Shown here in pieces: positions 34,583-44,246 of a DNA stretch of 64,000 bases (the stretch's first letter is position 1; each line of letters starts with the position of its first letter). Source of the DNA: Thermosipho africanus Ob7. GTDB taxonomy: Bacteria; Thermotogota; Thermotogae; Thermotogales; Fervidobacteriaceae. Where the stretch lies: NCBI RefSeq assembly GCF_003351105.1, contig NZ_NKRG01000003.1, positions 157,586-221,585 on the forward strand. The letters are read 5' to 3'. Position numbers and translations under genes: made by a program. The notes under the pieces are model-generated. The model saw only the letters and a list, made by a program, of their open reading frames with translations, did not search any database and was not told the origin of the DNA.

Positions 34583-35251
34583 ATGAAAAAATTTATCTTT
34601 ATCTTTTTAGTATTAGCTACTATGATTTCTTTTTCGTATGATTATACCATGTATGATTTAGGAATTGCACACAAAATTTCAGTGATTGAAGACAAACCAT
34701 TAATAATATACTTTTCTTCACCAAGTTGTGTCTATTGTAAAAAATTTGAATCAGAAGTACTTTCTGATGAAAAATTTCAAGAACTTTTAAAATTATACTA
34801 CACCTTTGTAAAAGTTGAACCGAACAACAATAAAACAATATTTCTTGAAAACGAATATACTAACAATGAACTTTTTGGAGCATTCGGTGTAAGAGGAACT
34901 CCTACATTTGTCTTTTGGTACAAAGATGCTGGTATAACAATGGTACCTGGATTTATGCCTCTTGAAGATTTTCTAAACGCTTTAAATTACATACTCAAAT
35001 ACATATACGAAGACTATAGAGAAGACTTTCAAACCTTTCTTGATAACAAAGAATCATTCAATCCTAAAACAAAGGTTATAAACATATCAAATACTGATGC
35101 TGATTTTGTATTAGCACACGACAAAAATGCAAAAAAATATACAAGCGATCAAAAAATTGAAAAAAGTACTGTTTACCTAGTTTATTCTAAAGAAGATTTA
35201 GAAAAATTAAAACAATCAGGCGTCTTTAGAATTCTTTTTGTAAATGAGTAG
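34583..35251 (+). CDS. Secreted thioredoxin-fold protein
   Basis: The 222-residue protein has a signal peptide (KKFIFIFLVLATMISFSY) and a thioredoxin domain with CVYC in SPSCVYCKKFESEVL and the cis-Pro loop VRGTPTFVFWYKD. The remaining C-terminal 70 residues are a charged extension. It is probably a periplasmic disulfide reductant that receives electrons from the CcdA-type membrane protein encoded 11 bases downstream, a common pairing. Confidence 0.88.
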   Translation: MKKFIFIFLVLATMISFSYDYTMYDLGIAHKISVIEDKPLIIYFSSPSCVYCKKFESEVLSDEKFQELLKLYYTFVKVEPNNNKTIFLENEYTNNELFGAFGVRGTPTFVFWYKDAGITMVPGFMPLEDFLNALNYILKYIYEDYREDFQTFLDNKESFNPKTKVINISNTDADFVLAHDKNAKKYTSDQKIEKSTVYLVYSKEDLEKLKQSGVFRILFVNE

Positions 35252-35262
35252 GTGGTTAATAT

Positions 35263-35901
35263 ATGTTTTATAAAGACGTAAGTATATGGATCGCTTTTTT
35301 ACATGGGATATTATCATTTTTTAGCCCATGTGTTTTACCTTTAATACCTGCCTTTTTAGGTGTTTTATTTACCGCAAAGAATAAATTTTTAAAGCTTTTT
35401 GGATTTTTCATTGGCTTTTCAGTATTTTTTTCAATTATTGGTATTTTTTCTTCTGTATTTGGAATTTTCTTTTCAAAATACGGAACAGTTATAAATTATA
35501 TTTTAGGTACAATTATCATTGTAATGGGAATACTATATATGTCTAATAAAGAAATAGTAAAACCAAAGAAAATTAATGTCTGGAATTTTAAAGGTGGTAG
35601 TCTTTTAACTGGAATACTTATGGGAGCAGCTATAGGCTTAATTTGGATTCCTTGTAGCAGTCCAATCTTAGGATCAATCTTGACTATAGCAACAACCGTC
35701 AATCCGTATAAAGGTGGGGTTCTTTTATTTGTATACTCCTTAGGAATTTCTTTACCTTTTTTGACAATTGGCGCACCAATATCCAAATTACTTACAGGTG
35801 GTTTTGGAACACCTAAATGGGAAAAGATTTTAAAAATATTTGGTGGAGTTTTTTTAATAATTCTTGGTATTTTGATAATATCTGGAAAAATGGTGGTATA
35901 A
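35263..35901 (+). CDS. ccdA: CcdA/DsbD-type thiol-disulfide transmembrane transporter
   Basis: The 212-residue membrane protein has six hydrophobic segments. The two redox cysteines sit in the family positions SPCVLPLIPAFLG (helix 1) and IPCSSPILGSILT (helix 4). It carries reducing power from cytosolic thioredoxin across the membrane to the secreted thioredoxin-fold partner encoded just upstream. Cytochrome c maturation is not implied, as no cytochrome genes are near. Confidence 0.92.
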   Translation: MFYKDVSIWIAFLHGILSFFSPCVLPLIPAFLGVLFTAKNKFLKLFGFFIGFSVFFSIIGIFSSVFGIFFSKYGTVINYILGTIIIVMGILYMSNKEIVKPKKINVWNFKGGSLLTGILMGAAIGLIWIPCSSPILGSILTIATTVNPYKGGVLLFVYSLGISLPFLTIGAPISKLLTGGFGTPKWEKILKIFGGVFLIILGILIISGKMVV

Positions 35902-35926
35902 TATTTTTTGAAAGGAGTGAAACTCT

Positions 35927-36352
35927 ATGCCAAATGCATCAATGAACTGGTATTCTGGAATGCTGTTCTACAGCAAAACTACTTCAGGACATGATTTAAT
36001 TCTCGATGCAAATGATACTGTCGGTGGCAAAGATGCAGGTGCAAGACCTAAAGAACTTATTCTATACTCTCTTATGGGCTGTACCGGAATGGATGTTGTA
36101 TCTTTGCTAAGGAAAATGAGAGTAATAGACTCTCTTGAATCGTTTAGAATGGAAGTAGATTTTGAAGTAGCACAAGAACATCCAAAGGTATACACTAAAA
36201 TACACTTAAAATATATTTTTAAATTCAATGGTGAACCTCCAAAAGACAAAGTTGAAAAAGCCGTAAATCTCTCACAGGAAAGATATTGTGCAGTTTCAGC
36301 AATGCTCAAACAAGTTGTACCAGAATTTTCTCATGAGATAATTTACGAATAA
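35927..36352 (+). CDS. OsmC/Ohr family protein
   Basis: The 141-residue protein is a peroxiredoxin-like OsmC family member that reduces organic hydroperoxides using a cysteine pair. The N-terminal half has [10 protein letters not shown] and [26 protein letters not shown], whose Cys (about residue 47) is the usual active residue. The second family cysteine appears as [10 protein letters not shown] (about residue 124). The redox neighbours fit a peroxide-detoxification role. glgX starts one base after its stop. Confidence 0.9.
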   Translation: MPNASMNWYSGMLFYSKTTSGHDLILDANDTVGGKDAGARPKELILYSLMGCTGMDVVSLLRKMRVIDSLESFRMEVDFEVAQEHPKVYTKIHLKYIFKFNGEPPKDKVEKAVNLSQERYCAVSAMLKQVVPEFSHEIIYE

Positions 36353-36353
36353 T

Positions 36354-38540
36354 ATGGCTGATTATCCTTTGCAATATAATAATCCTGATTCAAGTGTTAA
36401 ATTAAAAACAAAAAGAGGATATCCAAGATTAGGTGCAACCCCGGACGACACCGGGGTTAATTTTGCTGTTTTTTCACGTCATGCAGAAAAAGTAGTATTA
36501 GAATTATATCAAAACTACTATGATGCAACACCTTCACATAGATTTGAACTTGATCCTAACTACAACAAAACGGGAGACATATGGCATATATATGTATATG
36601 GGGTTGGTCATGGTCAATACTATGGTTGGCGAGTATACGGACCATATGATCCAGAAAATGGAAAAAGATTTAACCACCACAAGTTATTGGTTGATCCATA
36701 TGCAAAAGCTATATCCAGCTCCTTTGATTGGGATTCTTCTTCTGTATACGGTTACGATATAAATTCTCCATTAAGAGATCTTTCTTTCTCTAAAGAAGAT
36801 TCGGCAGTTAGTCCAACAAAATCAATTGTAATAGATGATTCAAAATATGATTGGGAAGGCGACAAACAACTTCATATTCCATGGGAAGATACTATAATAT
36901 ACGAAATGCATGTAAGACTCTTTACAATTAGTCCCACTTCAAAGGTAAAATTTCCTGGAACATTTTTGGGAATAATCGAGAAACTAGATCACTTAAAAGA
37001 ATTGGGTGTAACAACCATTGAATTAATGCCTATTTTTGAATTTAACGTTAATTCAATAGATAGGATAAATCCAATCACTGGCGAAAGACTTAAGGATATA
37101 TGGGGGTATAATCCTCTCGGCTTTTTTGCGGTTACTGGAAACTATTCTGTTGGTCTTAAATTAGGTGAACAGGTATTCTTATTTAAAGATTTTGTTAAAG
37201 AACTTCACAAAAATGGTTTTGAAGTGATCTTGGATGTAGTATATAACCATACGGGTGAAGGAAATGAGTTAGGCCCCACATTAAATTTTAGGGGATTTGA
37301 TAATGAAATTTACTATATGCTTGATCCTAATAACAAAAGATACTATCTTAATTATTCAGGATGTGGAAATACCCTAAATTGTAATCACCCAGTTGTTAAA
37401 GAACTTATTATCGACAGTTTAAGATATTGGGCAACTGAAATGCATGTAGATGGTTTTAGATTTGATTTGGCAGCTGTTTTGGGGCGGACACCAGATGGAA
37501 GATGGATTGGAGATTTTTCACTCCTTAAAGATATTGCCGAAGATCCCATATTGCATGGTTTAAAACTAATTGCAGAAGGTTGGGATGCTGCCGGTGGTTA
37601 CTTTTTAGGAGAATTTCCAGAAGGTTGGGCTGAATGGAACGGACAATATAGAGACACGGTAAGAAAATTTGTAAGGGGCGATGAAGGAGTATTAGTAGAA
37701 CTTGCAAAAAGAATTACTGGTAGTCAAGACCTTTACGGTAAAAAAAGACCTCACGCAAGTATAAATTTTATCACATGCCATGATGGATTTACAATGAGGG
37801 ATTTGGTAAGTTATAACCATAAGCATAACGAAGAAAATGGTGAAAATAATAGAGACGGTGCTGATGAAAATTTCAGCTATAACTATGGAGTTGAAGGTGA
37901 AACTGATGATCCTAAAATTAACGAAATAAGAAAAAGACAAGTAAAAAACTTTATAACCATCCTTATGGTATCACACGGAACTCCCATGATATTAATGGGT
38001 GATGAAATTTATCGAACACAATATGGAAACAACAATGCATATTGTCAAGATAATGAAAAAACTTGGCTTGATTGGACTCTTAAAGAAAAACATCAGGACA
38101 TATTTAGATTTTTCAAAAAAATGATTGAATTTAGAAAAAAACATCATGCATTAAGAAGAAAACATTTCTTCACCGGTAGAGATCTTACAGGAGATGGTAT
38201 AGCAGACATATCCTGGCATGGTGTAAAACCTTTCCAACCTGATTGGGGATATCATTCACACTCAATAGCTTTCATGATAAGTGGTAGCGACTTTTTGTGT
38301 AAAGATGCAAAAGAAGATAATGACATATTTGTCATTCTAAATCAATGGAGAGAACCATTAACTTTTACGCTTCCAATTTTACACGGAAAGACATGGTATA
38401 GAGTTGTAGATACAGCTAAACCTTCACCCTACGATTTTCTAGACTCGCCCGAGCAAGTTGGATTTGTTTATACAGCAGAACCAAGAAGCTCCGTGGTTTT
38501 AATAAGTATGCCTCACCATGGAAGCGATTTTCCCGTATAA
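36354..38540 (+). CDS. glgX: Glycogen debranching enzyme GlgX (isoamylase type)
   Basis: The 728-residue GH13 enzyme cleaves alpha-1,6 branches in glycogen or maltodextrins. It has an N-terminal CBM48-like domain (GVNFAVFSRHAEKVVLELY), the GH13 blocks DVVYNHTGEG, GFRFDLAAVLG (Asp nucleophile), AEGWDAAGGY (Glu acid/base) and FITCHDGFTMRDLVSYN, and the GlgX-typical HNEENGENNRDGADENFSYN. It follows the osmC gene by one base with only a weak ribosome site, suggesting coupled translation. Its 3' end overlaps the convergent SDR gene by 28 bases. Confidence 0.95.
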   Translation: MADYPLQYNNPDSSVKLKTKRGYPRLGATPDDTGVNFAVFSRHAEKVVLELYQNYYDATPSHRFELDPNYNKTGDIWHIYVYGVGHGQYYGWRVYGPYDPENGKRFNHHKLLVDPYAKAISSSFDWDSSSVYGYDINSPLRDLSFSKEDSAVSPTKSIVIDDSKYDWEGDKQLHIPWEDTIIYEMHVRLFTISPTSKVKFPGTFLGIIEKLDHLKELGVTTIELMPIFEFNVNSIDRINPITGERLKDIWGYNPLGFFAVTGNYSVGLKLGEQVFLFKDFVKELHKNGFEVILDVVYNHTGEGNELGPTLNFRGFDNEIYYMLDPNNKRYYLNYSGCGNTLNCNHPVVKELIIDSLRYWATEMHVDGFRFDLAAVLGRTPDGRWIGDFSLLKDIAEDPILHGLKLIAEGWDAAGGYFLGEFPEGWAEWNGQYRDTVRKFVRGDEGVLVELAKRITGSQDLYGKKRPHASINFITCHDGFTMRDLVSYNHKHNEENGENNRDGADENFSYNYGVEGETDDPKINEIRKRQVKNFITILMVSHGTPMILMGDEIYRTQYGNNNAYCQDNEKTWLDWTLKEKHQDIFRFFKKMIEFRKKHHALRRKHFFTGRDLTGDGIADISWHGVKPFQPDWGYHSHSIAFMISGSDFLCKDAKEDNDIFVILNQWREPLTFTLPILHGKTWYRVVDTAKPSPYDFLDSPEQVGFVYTAEPRSSVVLISMPHHGSDFPV

Positions 38541-39163
38541 TCCAAAAAGACTCCACTTTCTTCTACATTTTCAATAATATCCATAATTCCCTTTGCAGAT
38601 TCTTCAGGCATTACAGGAGCTTCTTTTCCTCCCATATCTGTCTTTACCCATCCAGGATGTACAGATATGACTTTAATGTCCTTAAGCTTACTTGATAGTA
38701 ACTTTGTAACCATATTTAAAGCAGCCTTTGAAACTGAATAAGAGTAACTTGTAGTACCCACCAAAAGAGCTATTGAACCAAGAATTGAACTAATATTTAT
38801 AATTTTCCCACCACTTTTTAATTTACCGGATTTATATAGTCGTTGGCTCAAAAATAATGGTCCTAAAGTATTTACCTTAAATGTATTTAGAAAATAATCA
38901 TATTCAAGGTTTTCAAAACTATCTTTATACAAAACGCCTGCATTATTAATCAAAGCATCAACTTCTACTGAAAGTGTTTCAACAAATTTTTCAATTGAAT
39001 CTTTATCAAGCAAATCAAGAAAATAGACACTAACCCTATTATTATCAACTTTTATCATTTCTGGTTTTCTAGTAGCAGCTATAACCAAATGTCCTCTTTT
39101 TAAAGCTTCCTGTAATAATGCATATCCTATACCTCTATTCGCCCCTGTTATTAGAATATTCAC
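38513..39163 (-). CDS. Short-chain dehydrogenase/reductase
   Basis: The 216-residue SDR has the NAD(P) loop TGANRGIGYALL, the NNAGVL segment and the catalytic Tyr/Lys as YSVSKAALNM after the Ser of NISSILGS. Substrate is unknown. It starts within the last bases of the L,D-transpeptidase gene (4-base overlap), and its end overlaps glgX by 28 bases on the other strand. Confidence 0.93.
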   Translation of the reverse strand: MNILITGANRGIGYALLQEALKRGHLVIAATRKPEMIKVDNNRVSVYFLDLLDKDSIEKFVETLSVEVDALINNAGVLYKDSFENLEYDYFLNTFKVNTLGPLFLSQRLYKSGKLKSGGKIINISSILGSIALLVGTTSYSYSVSKAALNMVTKLLSSKLKDIKVISVHPGWVKTDMGGKEAPVMPEESAKGIMDIIENVEESGVFLDYTGKSLPW

Positions 39164-40398
39164 GAGCTTTCACCTTCCTTATTTCTTATTTTCTTTTTGA
39201 ATGATAAAAATTCTGGTATTTGTGAAATATCTTCAGGAAAATCTTCAAAACTTTTTATTACTAAAACTGGGCTTCCCAAGTCCACAAATGCATCCAATGC
39301 TTCTACGTCAAAGTTAAACATTCTTACACACCCATGAGATATTCTTCTTCCAATTTCCCAAGGCTTAGTTGTTCCATGAATACCGTAGGTTGGATTTGAA
39401 AGTTGCAAAAAACGAGTACCTAAACCATTAATTGGGGAACGTGGTGGAATATACTCCCCGTACCAATATAATGCTGGATCAATTTGTTTATTCAAAATCC
39501 AGTATATTCCAGGAGGCATAGAATCACTTCTACCTATTGCTACCGGAAAAACTTTTACAAGTTTTCCTGCATAGTAAACAGCTAATCTCGATGTTGAAAG
39601 ATTAACAACAATGCTAGTCAAACCTTCGGTAAATTGTACTGTCCCAATCTTTAATTTCATACCAGAATAAATCTTATCAGGATTTTCAAGGTTATTAATT
39701 ATTTGTAAATCTGCTGTTCTCACACCATATTTTTTTGCAATTTCCCACAATGTTTCACCTTTTTGAACAATATGGGTGGCAATTATACTTGACACATACG
39801 GAGTAAAATCCCCTCGTAAATACGTAGTAAAACCATTTAAAGTAAATAAATCATACGAAATTGTTTTGATTTTTCCACTTGGCAGTTTTATTTTTAGCGA
39901 AAGTACATTTTTTAATTCATTTCTCTTTTCTTTCGTATATAATACATATCCTTTACTTGTTTTAAACAAAATCATATTTTTTCCATCAATCGTGCCAGAA
40001 ATAAGCTGATAATCTGTAGAAACTTTCACATTTAAAGATAAATCTTCAGGATTAGTTACTACTTTAATTGAAATATTCTTCTTATATTGGTACAGATCTA
40101 ATATAGGGCCCGATATTGTACCAAATACAGTCTGACCAAGTTTATTTTTACCAACTATTATTGGTATAACCCATCTAAAAAGTCCATCATCAAATTCATA
40201 TAAGTCATTACCTTTATATTTTGCTCTGATAAAACCTGTTGGCCCATAAAGATAAACTTTTGGTTTTTGAGATGCATCATAATAGGGTTTAACAATCAAG
40301 GTAACCCCTGTCGATGTAACTGTATCTACTTCTACTAAATGAGCTGCATGTAACAAAATGACAACAAAAATGAGTGAGATTGTTATTATTTTTTTCAT
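39160..40398 (-). CDS. Secreted L,D-transpeptidase with LysM domain
   Basis: This 412-residue envelope enzyme forms or remodels peptidoglycan cross-links. Order: signal peptide (residues 1-18, ISLIFVVILLHAAH), a beta-rich N-terminal region, a LysM peptidoglycan-binding domain at about residues 207-253 (VQKGETLWEIAKKYGVR), then a YkuD catalytic domain with HGTTKP and the active-site block ISHGCVRM (Cys). A TATAAT box lies only 6 bases before the ATG, so the mRNA may be leaderless. It precedes the SDR gene. Confidence 0.92.
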   Translation of the reverse strand: MKKIITISLIFVVILLHAAHLVEVDTVTSTGVTLIVKPYYDASQKPKVYLYGPTGFIRAKYKGNDLYEFDDGLFRWVIPIIVGKNKLGQTVFGTISGPILDLYQYKKNISIKVVTNPEDLSLNVKVSTDYQLISGTIDGKNMILFKTSKGYVLYTKEKRNELKNVLSLKIKLPSGKIKTISYDLFTLNGFTTYLRGDFTPYVSSIIATHIVQKGETLWEIAKKYGVRTADLQIINNLENPDKIYSGMKLKIGTVQFTEGLTSIVVNLSTSRLAVYYAGKLVKVFPVAIGRSDSMPPGIYWILNKQIDPALYWYGEYIPPRSPINGLGTRFLQLSNPTYGIHGTTKPWEIGRRISHGCVRMFNFDVEALDAFVDLGSPVLVIKSFEDFPEDISQIPEFLSFKKKIRNKEGESS

Positions 40399-40404
40399 AT
40401 CTTA

Positions 40405-40413
40405 ATTATATCA
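40405..40413 (-). promoter_or_regulatory. Extended -10 promoter of the L,D-transpeptidase gene
   Basis: TGATATAAT on the minus strand with only TAAGAT between the hexamer and the ATG at 40398. Transcription would begin at or next to the start codon. No Shine-Dalgarno is present. Confidence 0.55.
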
Positions 40414-40543
40414 TACCTTTCCGCCATTTTAGTTAACATTTGTATTTAAATTGTTCTTAATTTGTTTTCTTATATAAACAATTGTAAATCTATTTTATAT
40501 TATAATTACTCTGCAATAACAAAATTAAATGGAGGTAGAAACT

Positions 40544-41077
40544 ATGAAAAATAGATTATTATTCACCCTTTTATTAATTCTAAGTGCAGGTATACTATTT
40601 GGTAATCTATACACTGATGCATATAATTATACATATAAAGTTGCTAAATACTACGGAGTAAATGATGAGAGAGCAAAAGTAATTGCACAAACAGTTGCAG
40701 AAGAATATGAAAAATTTCCACAAGTCCCTTATCAAATATTTGTGGCAGTTATAGTCTCAGAAAGTGGATTTAAAAATTTGTATGGTGATAGTGGTCACGC
40801 GGTTGGTTACTGCCAATTACACGAATCTGCAACAGACTATGTTGCACTATTTTTCCCGGAAATAAAACATATTCTTTCAAAAATATCACACGATGATCTA
40901 ATTAAATTCCCAGCTCTTCAAATTAGGATAGCCTATAGATACTTATACCTCATTATGAAAAACATTACAAATTACAATATAATAAAGGCTCTAAACTTTT
41001 GGAACAACAGTGATAAATATTATCTTAGAGTGTTTGATACATTAGTGTTTATTAACAGCATTGCTATGAAAAATTAA
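40544..41077 (+). CDS. Secreted lytic transglycosylase-like (SLT) protein
   Basis: The 177-residue protein has a signal peptide (residues 1-20, LLFTLLLILSAGILFG) and a compact lysozyme-like SLT domain. The catalytic Glu is in VIVSESGFKN, followed by GHAVGYCQLHESA, where most SLT proteins have GxMQ. The C-terminal AIRYLYLIM-type helix and FWNNSDKY region complete the fold. The ATG at 40544 follows GGAGGT. TATAAT at 40501-40506 may be its -10 box. It may cut peptidoglycan together with the divergent L,D-transpeptidase. The stop codon overlaps the stop of the convergent gene. Confidence 0.85.
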   Translation: MKNRLLFTLLLILSAGILFGNLYTDAYNYTYKVAKYYGVNDERAKVIAQTVAEEYEKFPQVPYQIFVAVIVSESGFKNLYGDSGHAVGYCQLHESATDYVALFFPEIKHILSKISHDDLIKFPALQIRIAYRYLYLIMKNITNYNIIKALNFWNNSDKYYLRVFDTLVFINSIAMKN

Positions 41078-42147
41078 TCTCTATCCTCATCATATTCAAT
41101 ATGTATTGTTTGTGTGTTATGAGATAATAAAATTACATAGTCTTGCTTTTTTTCAACAACTTCAGCATTTGTTTTTAAATTATTAATATTTCTTCCATTT
41201 ATTCTTATTTTATATTCACCTCTTCCTTTCAAATACAACGTAGCCGAAATTTTTCTTCTATTTGCAAATGCAACTGAGCTATCTATACTCCATTTATACC
41301 AATTTTCCCACGACGGGCCAAGAAAAATCTCCGTTTCTTCATCAACATCTTTGATTATTGTAGTATCTATTGGAACTTCTTTTCCCGATAAACTCGACCA
41401 AATTTGAACTTGACCAGAAGGAATCTGTTTTTGAGATTTAACATATACAACTCTTTGACATGGCTGCCAATCGACTGAATTATATCCATTTATAGATACA
41501 TAATTGTAATCTTTTCTTTCAACCGAAAATTTATCCATAAGGATTGTTTTTCTATTTTTTAAATCCTTCATATTTCCAAGAGTAAAGATCTTTTTGCCTT
41601 GCATATTGTAGACTTCTTTTTCATAAAGCATAGCACGGGTTGATGTAGTATAATAGCTACTTTCTGGCTCTGAAACTACTATTACAAAACCCTCTTCAAT
41701 ATCAGCATATAATTTTAGAAATTGATACATTTCATTTTCTTTCAATATATAGAAAAACTGGAAACCACCATCAATCGTAAATGTTGCTGTAGAAGGACTT
41801 GAATCTATAAATATTCTTCTGATTTCATTGTTTTCTTGAACTATTTCAAAAAGCCTATCATTAATAAATTTATATTTTTTGCCATCCTTACTAATAAAAA
41901 TTCCATCTCTTAGTTCACAATCTTTTAATACAAAATCTTCATCTTCAACAAGTTTAACTTTTTCAACATATTCATATGTTTTAACATACCAAGATGATTC
42001 CACACCCAAAACTTCCCAGGTTGAAGGTATAACTTCTCCGTTTTTTATTTGTTTTACTAACACCCCATAATTTGGATAAATGAGTACAACTTCAGAAAAT
42101 AAAAATAATGGCAATACGAAAAAAAACCACAAAAAAATTTTTTTCAT
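41074..42147 (-). CDS. Secreted beta-rich hypothetical protein, DUF4139-like
   Basis: The 357-residue protein begins with a clear signal peptide (KKIFLWFFFVLPLFLFSE). The remainder is beta-strand rich. Segments such as STRAMLYEKEVYNM, PSGQVQIWSSLSGKEVPID and EETEIFLGPSWENWYKWSIDSS loosely resemble the DUF4139 domain, but the match is weak. The ATG at 42147 is chosen for the signal peptide; the open frame upstream lies in the rhomboid gene. It is the last gene of the amrS-apbE-ybaB-rhomboid operon and overlaps the rhomboid gene by 4 bases. Confidence 0.78.
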   Translation of the reverse strand: MKKIFLWFFFVLPLFLFSEVVLIYPNYGVLVKQIKNGEVIPSTWEVLGVESSWYVKTYEYVEKVKLVEDEDFVLKDCELRDGIFISKDGKKYKFINDRLFEIVQENNEIRRIFIDSSPSTATFTIDGGFQFFYILKENEMYQFLKLYADIEEGFVIVVSEPESSYYTTSTRAMLYEKEVYNMQGKKIFTLGNMKDLKNRKTILMDKFSVERKDYNYVSINGYNSVDWQPCQRVVYVKSQKQIPSGQVQIWSSLSGKEVPIDTTIIKDVDEETEIFLGPSWENWYKWSIDSSVAFANRRKISATLYLKGRGEYKIRINGRNINNLKTNAEVVEKKQDYVILLSHNTQTIHIEYDEDRD

Positions 42148-42815
42148 CCTATCACTCCCCAAATTATGAGAGAAATATATGATACAACAACAAGCAAAAT
42201 TAAAATCCACATTATAACTTTCCAAATTTTTCTTACCTTCCAGGAATAATCATACAGTGGGATCATATATCCCAATAACATTCCAGTTAAAAAGCCACCA
42301 ATATGTGCTGCGTTATTAATATTAGTTCCCGGCATAATACCAAAAATAATATTAATAACGATCATTGGCAAAAGTGCACTCCCAGTAATAGGCTTTAGTG
42401 AATAAGGAGTATCTTTTCTAAAACCTGCAGCAAATAAAACACCAATTAGACCAAATATTGCCCCACTGGCTCCCACGGAAAATGAGTTATAATAAAAAAT
42501 TTGAGTTGCTAAATTTCCTACAATTCCACTTAAAAAATAAAACGTCAAAAATTTTTCAGTTCCATACACATTTTCTACAATTCTACCAAGAAAAAACAGT
42601 GCGTACATATTAAATATTAAATGAATAAAACCTCCATGAACAAACATGGAGGTTACTATTCTAAACCATTGTCCATGTGAAACAAGAGGCCCATATTGTG
42701 CTCCAAACATAAGATATAACACAGCCTCATTTGGAATAAAAAACTTAAATATCTCGATTAGAAAAAGTATAAATACGTTGACAAATATAAGATAATAAAA
42801 GCTTTCTCTTTTCAA
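42144..42815 (-). CDS. Rhomboid-family intramembrane serine protease
   Basis: The 223-residue membrane protein has six hydrophobic segments. The catalytic serine is in GASGAIFGLIG and the histidine in NAAHIGGFLTGMLLGY, with the conserved FVHGGFIHLIFNMYAL in the first loop region. It would cleave membrane-anchored substrates within the bilayer. It lies 9 bases after the ybaB gene. Confidence 0.94.
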   Translation of the reverse strand: MKRESFYYLIFVNVFILFLIEIFKFFIPNEAVLYLMFGAQYGPLVSHGQWFRIVTSMFVHGGFIHLIFNMYALFFLGRIVENVYGTEKFLTFYFLSGIVGNLATQIFYYNSFSVGASGAIFGLIGVLFAAGFRKDTPYSLKPITGSALLPMIVINIIFGIMPGTNINNAAHIGGFLTGMLLGYMIPLYDYSWKVRKIWKVIMWILILLVVVSYISLIIWGVIG

Positions 42816-42824
42816 AATTTCACC

Positions 42825-43166
42825 TCAAAAACCAAATGGTAACAAGTTTTGAGTTACTTTTGCCATTTCCTCTTCCCTTATCTTTTCTATCTTTTCCATT
42901 AACTCATTAATACCAGCTGTTAATAAATCCTTCAATGTTTCACCATCGCTTAATAAATCCTCATCGATTTCAATATCTTTAACTTTTCTATCAGCTGTTG
43001 CTAAAATTTTAATGGCCCCACCACCAACACTAACTTCTACCTCTACATTTGAAAATCCTTCTTCAACTTCCTGAAGTTTTTTTTGCATCTCTTCCTGAAG
43101 TTTTTGTAGTTGATTCATAGACTTACCTGAAAGATTCTTTCCACCAAAACTTTTTAACTTCTTCAT
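42825..43166 (-). CDS. YbaB/EbfC family nucleoid-associated protein
   Basis: The 113-residue DNA-binding protein has the family helix [19 protein letters not shown], the strand block [12 protein letters not shown] and [14 protein letters not shown]. An extra basic N-terminus ([14 protein letters not shown]) is present. In most bacteria ybaB sits with dnaX and recR; here it is between apbE and a rhomboid gene. Confidence 0.93.
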   Translation of the reverse strand: MKKLKSFGGKNLSGKSMNQLQKLQEEMQKKLQEVEEGFSNVEVEVSVGGGAIKILATADRKVKDIEIDEDLLSDGETLKDLLTAGINELMEKIEKIREEEMAKVTQNLLPFGF

Positions 43167-43178
43167 CAGACAACCTCC

Positions 43179-44246
43179 TTAATATGTTTTTTCATAATAT
43201 TCAAAGCCGTCGGTTTTTAAATATTCAAATTCAGGCGTAACCAAAAATACTTCAGAATCATACTTTGGAATAATAGTCCTTGTATAAATCCAATTTTTCT
43301 TGCCTAACACAAAAGCTGCAGTCGAAAATACATCAGCCTTTATTGCATCATCAGATATAACCGTTGCACTAATGGCACTATCTGCAGGATATCCTGTTTT
43401 ACTGTCTATTAGGTGGTGATATCTTTTCCCATCAACGATAAAATATCTTTCATAATCTCCACTTGTCGCTACTGCACCACTTTTCAAATATATATAGTCT
43501 ATACTATCGTTACCCCTTGGGTTTCTTATACCTATAATCCAATATTCTTTGCCAAATTTTGGCCCAAGTATCCTTATATCTCCACCTGCTTCAATAAAAC
43601 CTGTACAATTTGGATCTGCTTGTTTTGCAATTTGATAAGCCCTCTCAAGTGCATATCCTTTTACAATTCCTCCCAGATCAAACCAAACTCCGTTTGTTTT
43701 CACAGCCTTCTTTTTATAATCAATTTCTACAAGCTTTGCACCTGAAAGTTTCAAAGCTTCTTCTATATCTTCTTTTCTAGGAACTACTAAACTACTAGCC
43801 TCTTTTTCAGAGAATTTTGAAAATCCCCATAAATTAATTACTCTTCCAAGAGTTGGGTCAAATGCAAAATTTGTCTTTTTTGCATATTGAAGTGAGAGAT
43901 CCAAAATTGCAAAAGTTTCATCATCAACTTCTACCCAATCATTACTATGATTTATTTTGTAAATAATAGACTCTTCATTGTACGCATCAAATTTTTTGGT
44001 TATTCTATCAAGCTCATTAAATATTTCTTTTGATAAAACAGATGGATTTACACTAGTAGATATTCTAAGTTGAACATAAGTCCCCAGAGAAAAAGTCTCA
44101 AAAGTTTCATACTTCATGTTTGGCTTAAAAAATACCGCAACAATAAGAATGATTGCAACAATTACTACAATTAATACTGTAGATATCAAAGATAATTTTG
44201 TTAATTTATTTATGTCACCACTACTTTTCTTCCGCATACTTTGCAA
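43179..44246 (-). CDS. apbE: FAD:protein FMN transferase ApbE
   Basis: ApbE attaches FMN to Thr/Ser of flavoproteins such as RnfG/NqrC. The 355-residue protein has a single membrane anchor (about residues 18-42), then the ApbE domain with SLGTYVQLRI, GGIVKGYALERA, GFIEAGGDIRILG and ISATVISDDAIKADVFSTAAF, where the Thr/Asp metal pair sits. The start is uncertain: TTG 44246 or ATG 44237, both inside the end of amrS. A membrane-facing target is expected; none is encoded nearby. Confidence 0.93.
   Translation of the reverse strand: MQSMRKKSSGDINKLTKLSLISTVLIVVIVAIILIVAVFFKPNMKYETFETFSLGTYVQLRISTSVNPSVLSKEIFNELDRITKKFDAYNEESIIYKINHSNDWVEVDDETFAILDLSLQYAKKTNFAFDPTLGRVINLWGFSKFSEKEASSLVVPRKEDIEEALKLSGAKLVEIDYKKKAVKTNGVWFDLGGIVKGYALERAYQIAKQADPNCTGFIEAGGDIRILGPKFGKEYWIIGIRNPRGNDSIDYIYLKSGAVATSGDYERYFIVDGKRYHHLIDSKTGYPADSAISATVISDDAIKADVFSTAAFVLGKKNWIYTRTIIPKYDSEVFLVTPEFEYLKTDGFEYYEKTY

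Noticed and set aside
36520..36762. 80-codon frame inside glgX
   Set aside because: It is on the same strand in another frame within a strongly conserved GH13 region; a shadow.
42148..42225. Upstream extension of the secreted DUF4139-like gene
   Set aside because: It lies in the rhomboid gene and would bury the signal peptide; the ATG at 42147 is the better start.
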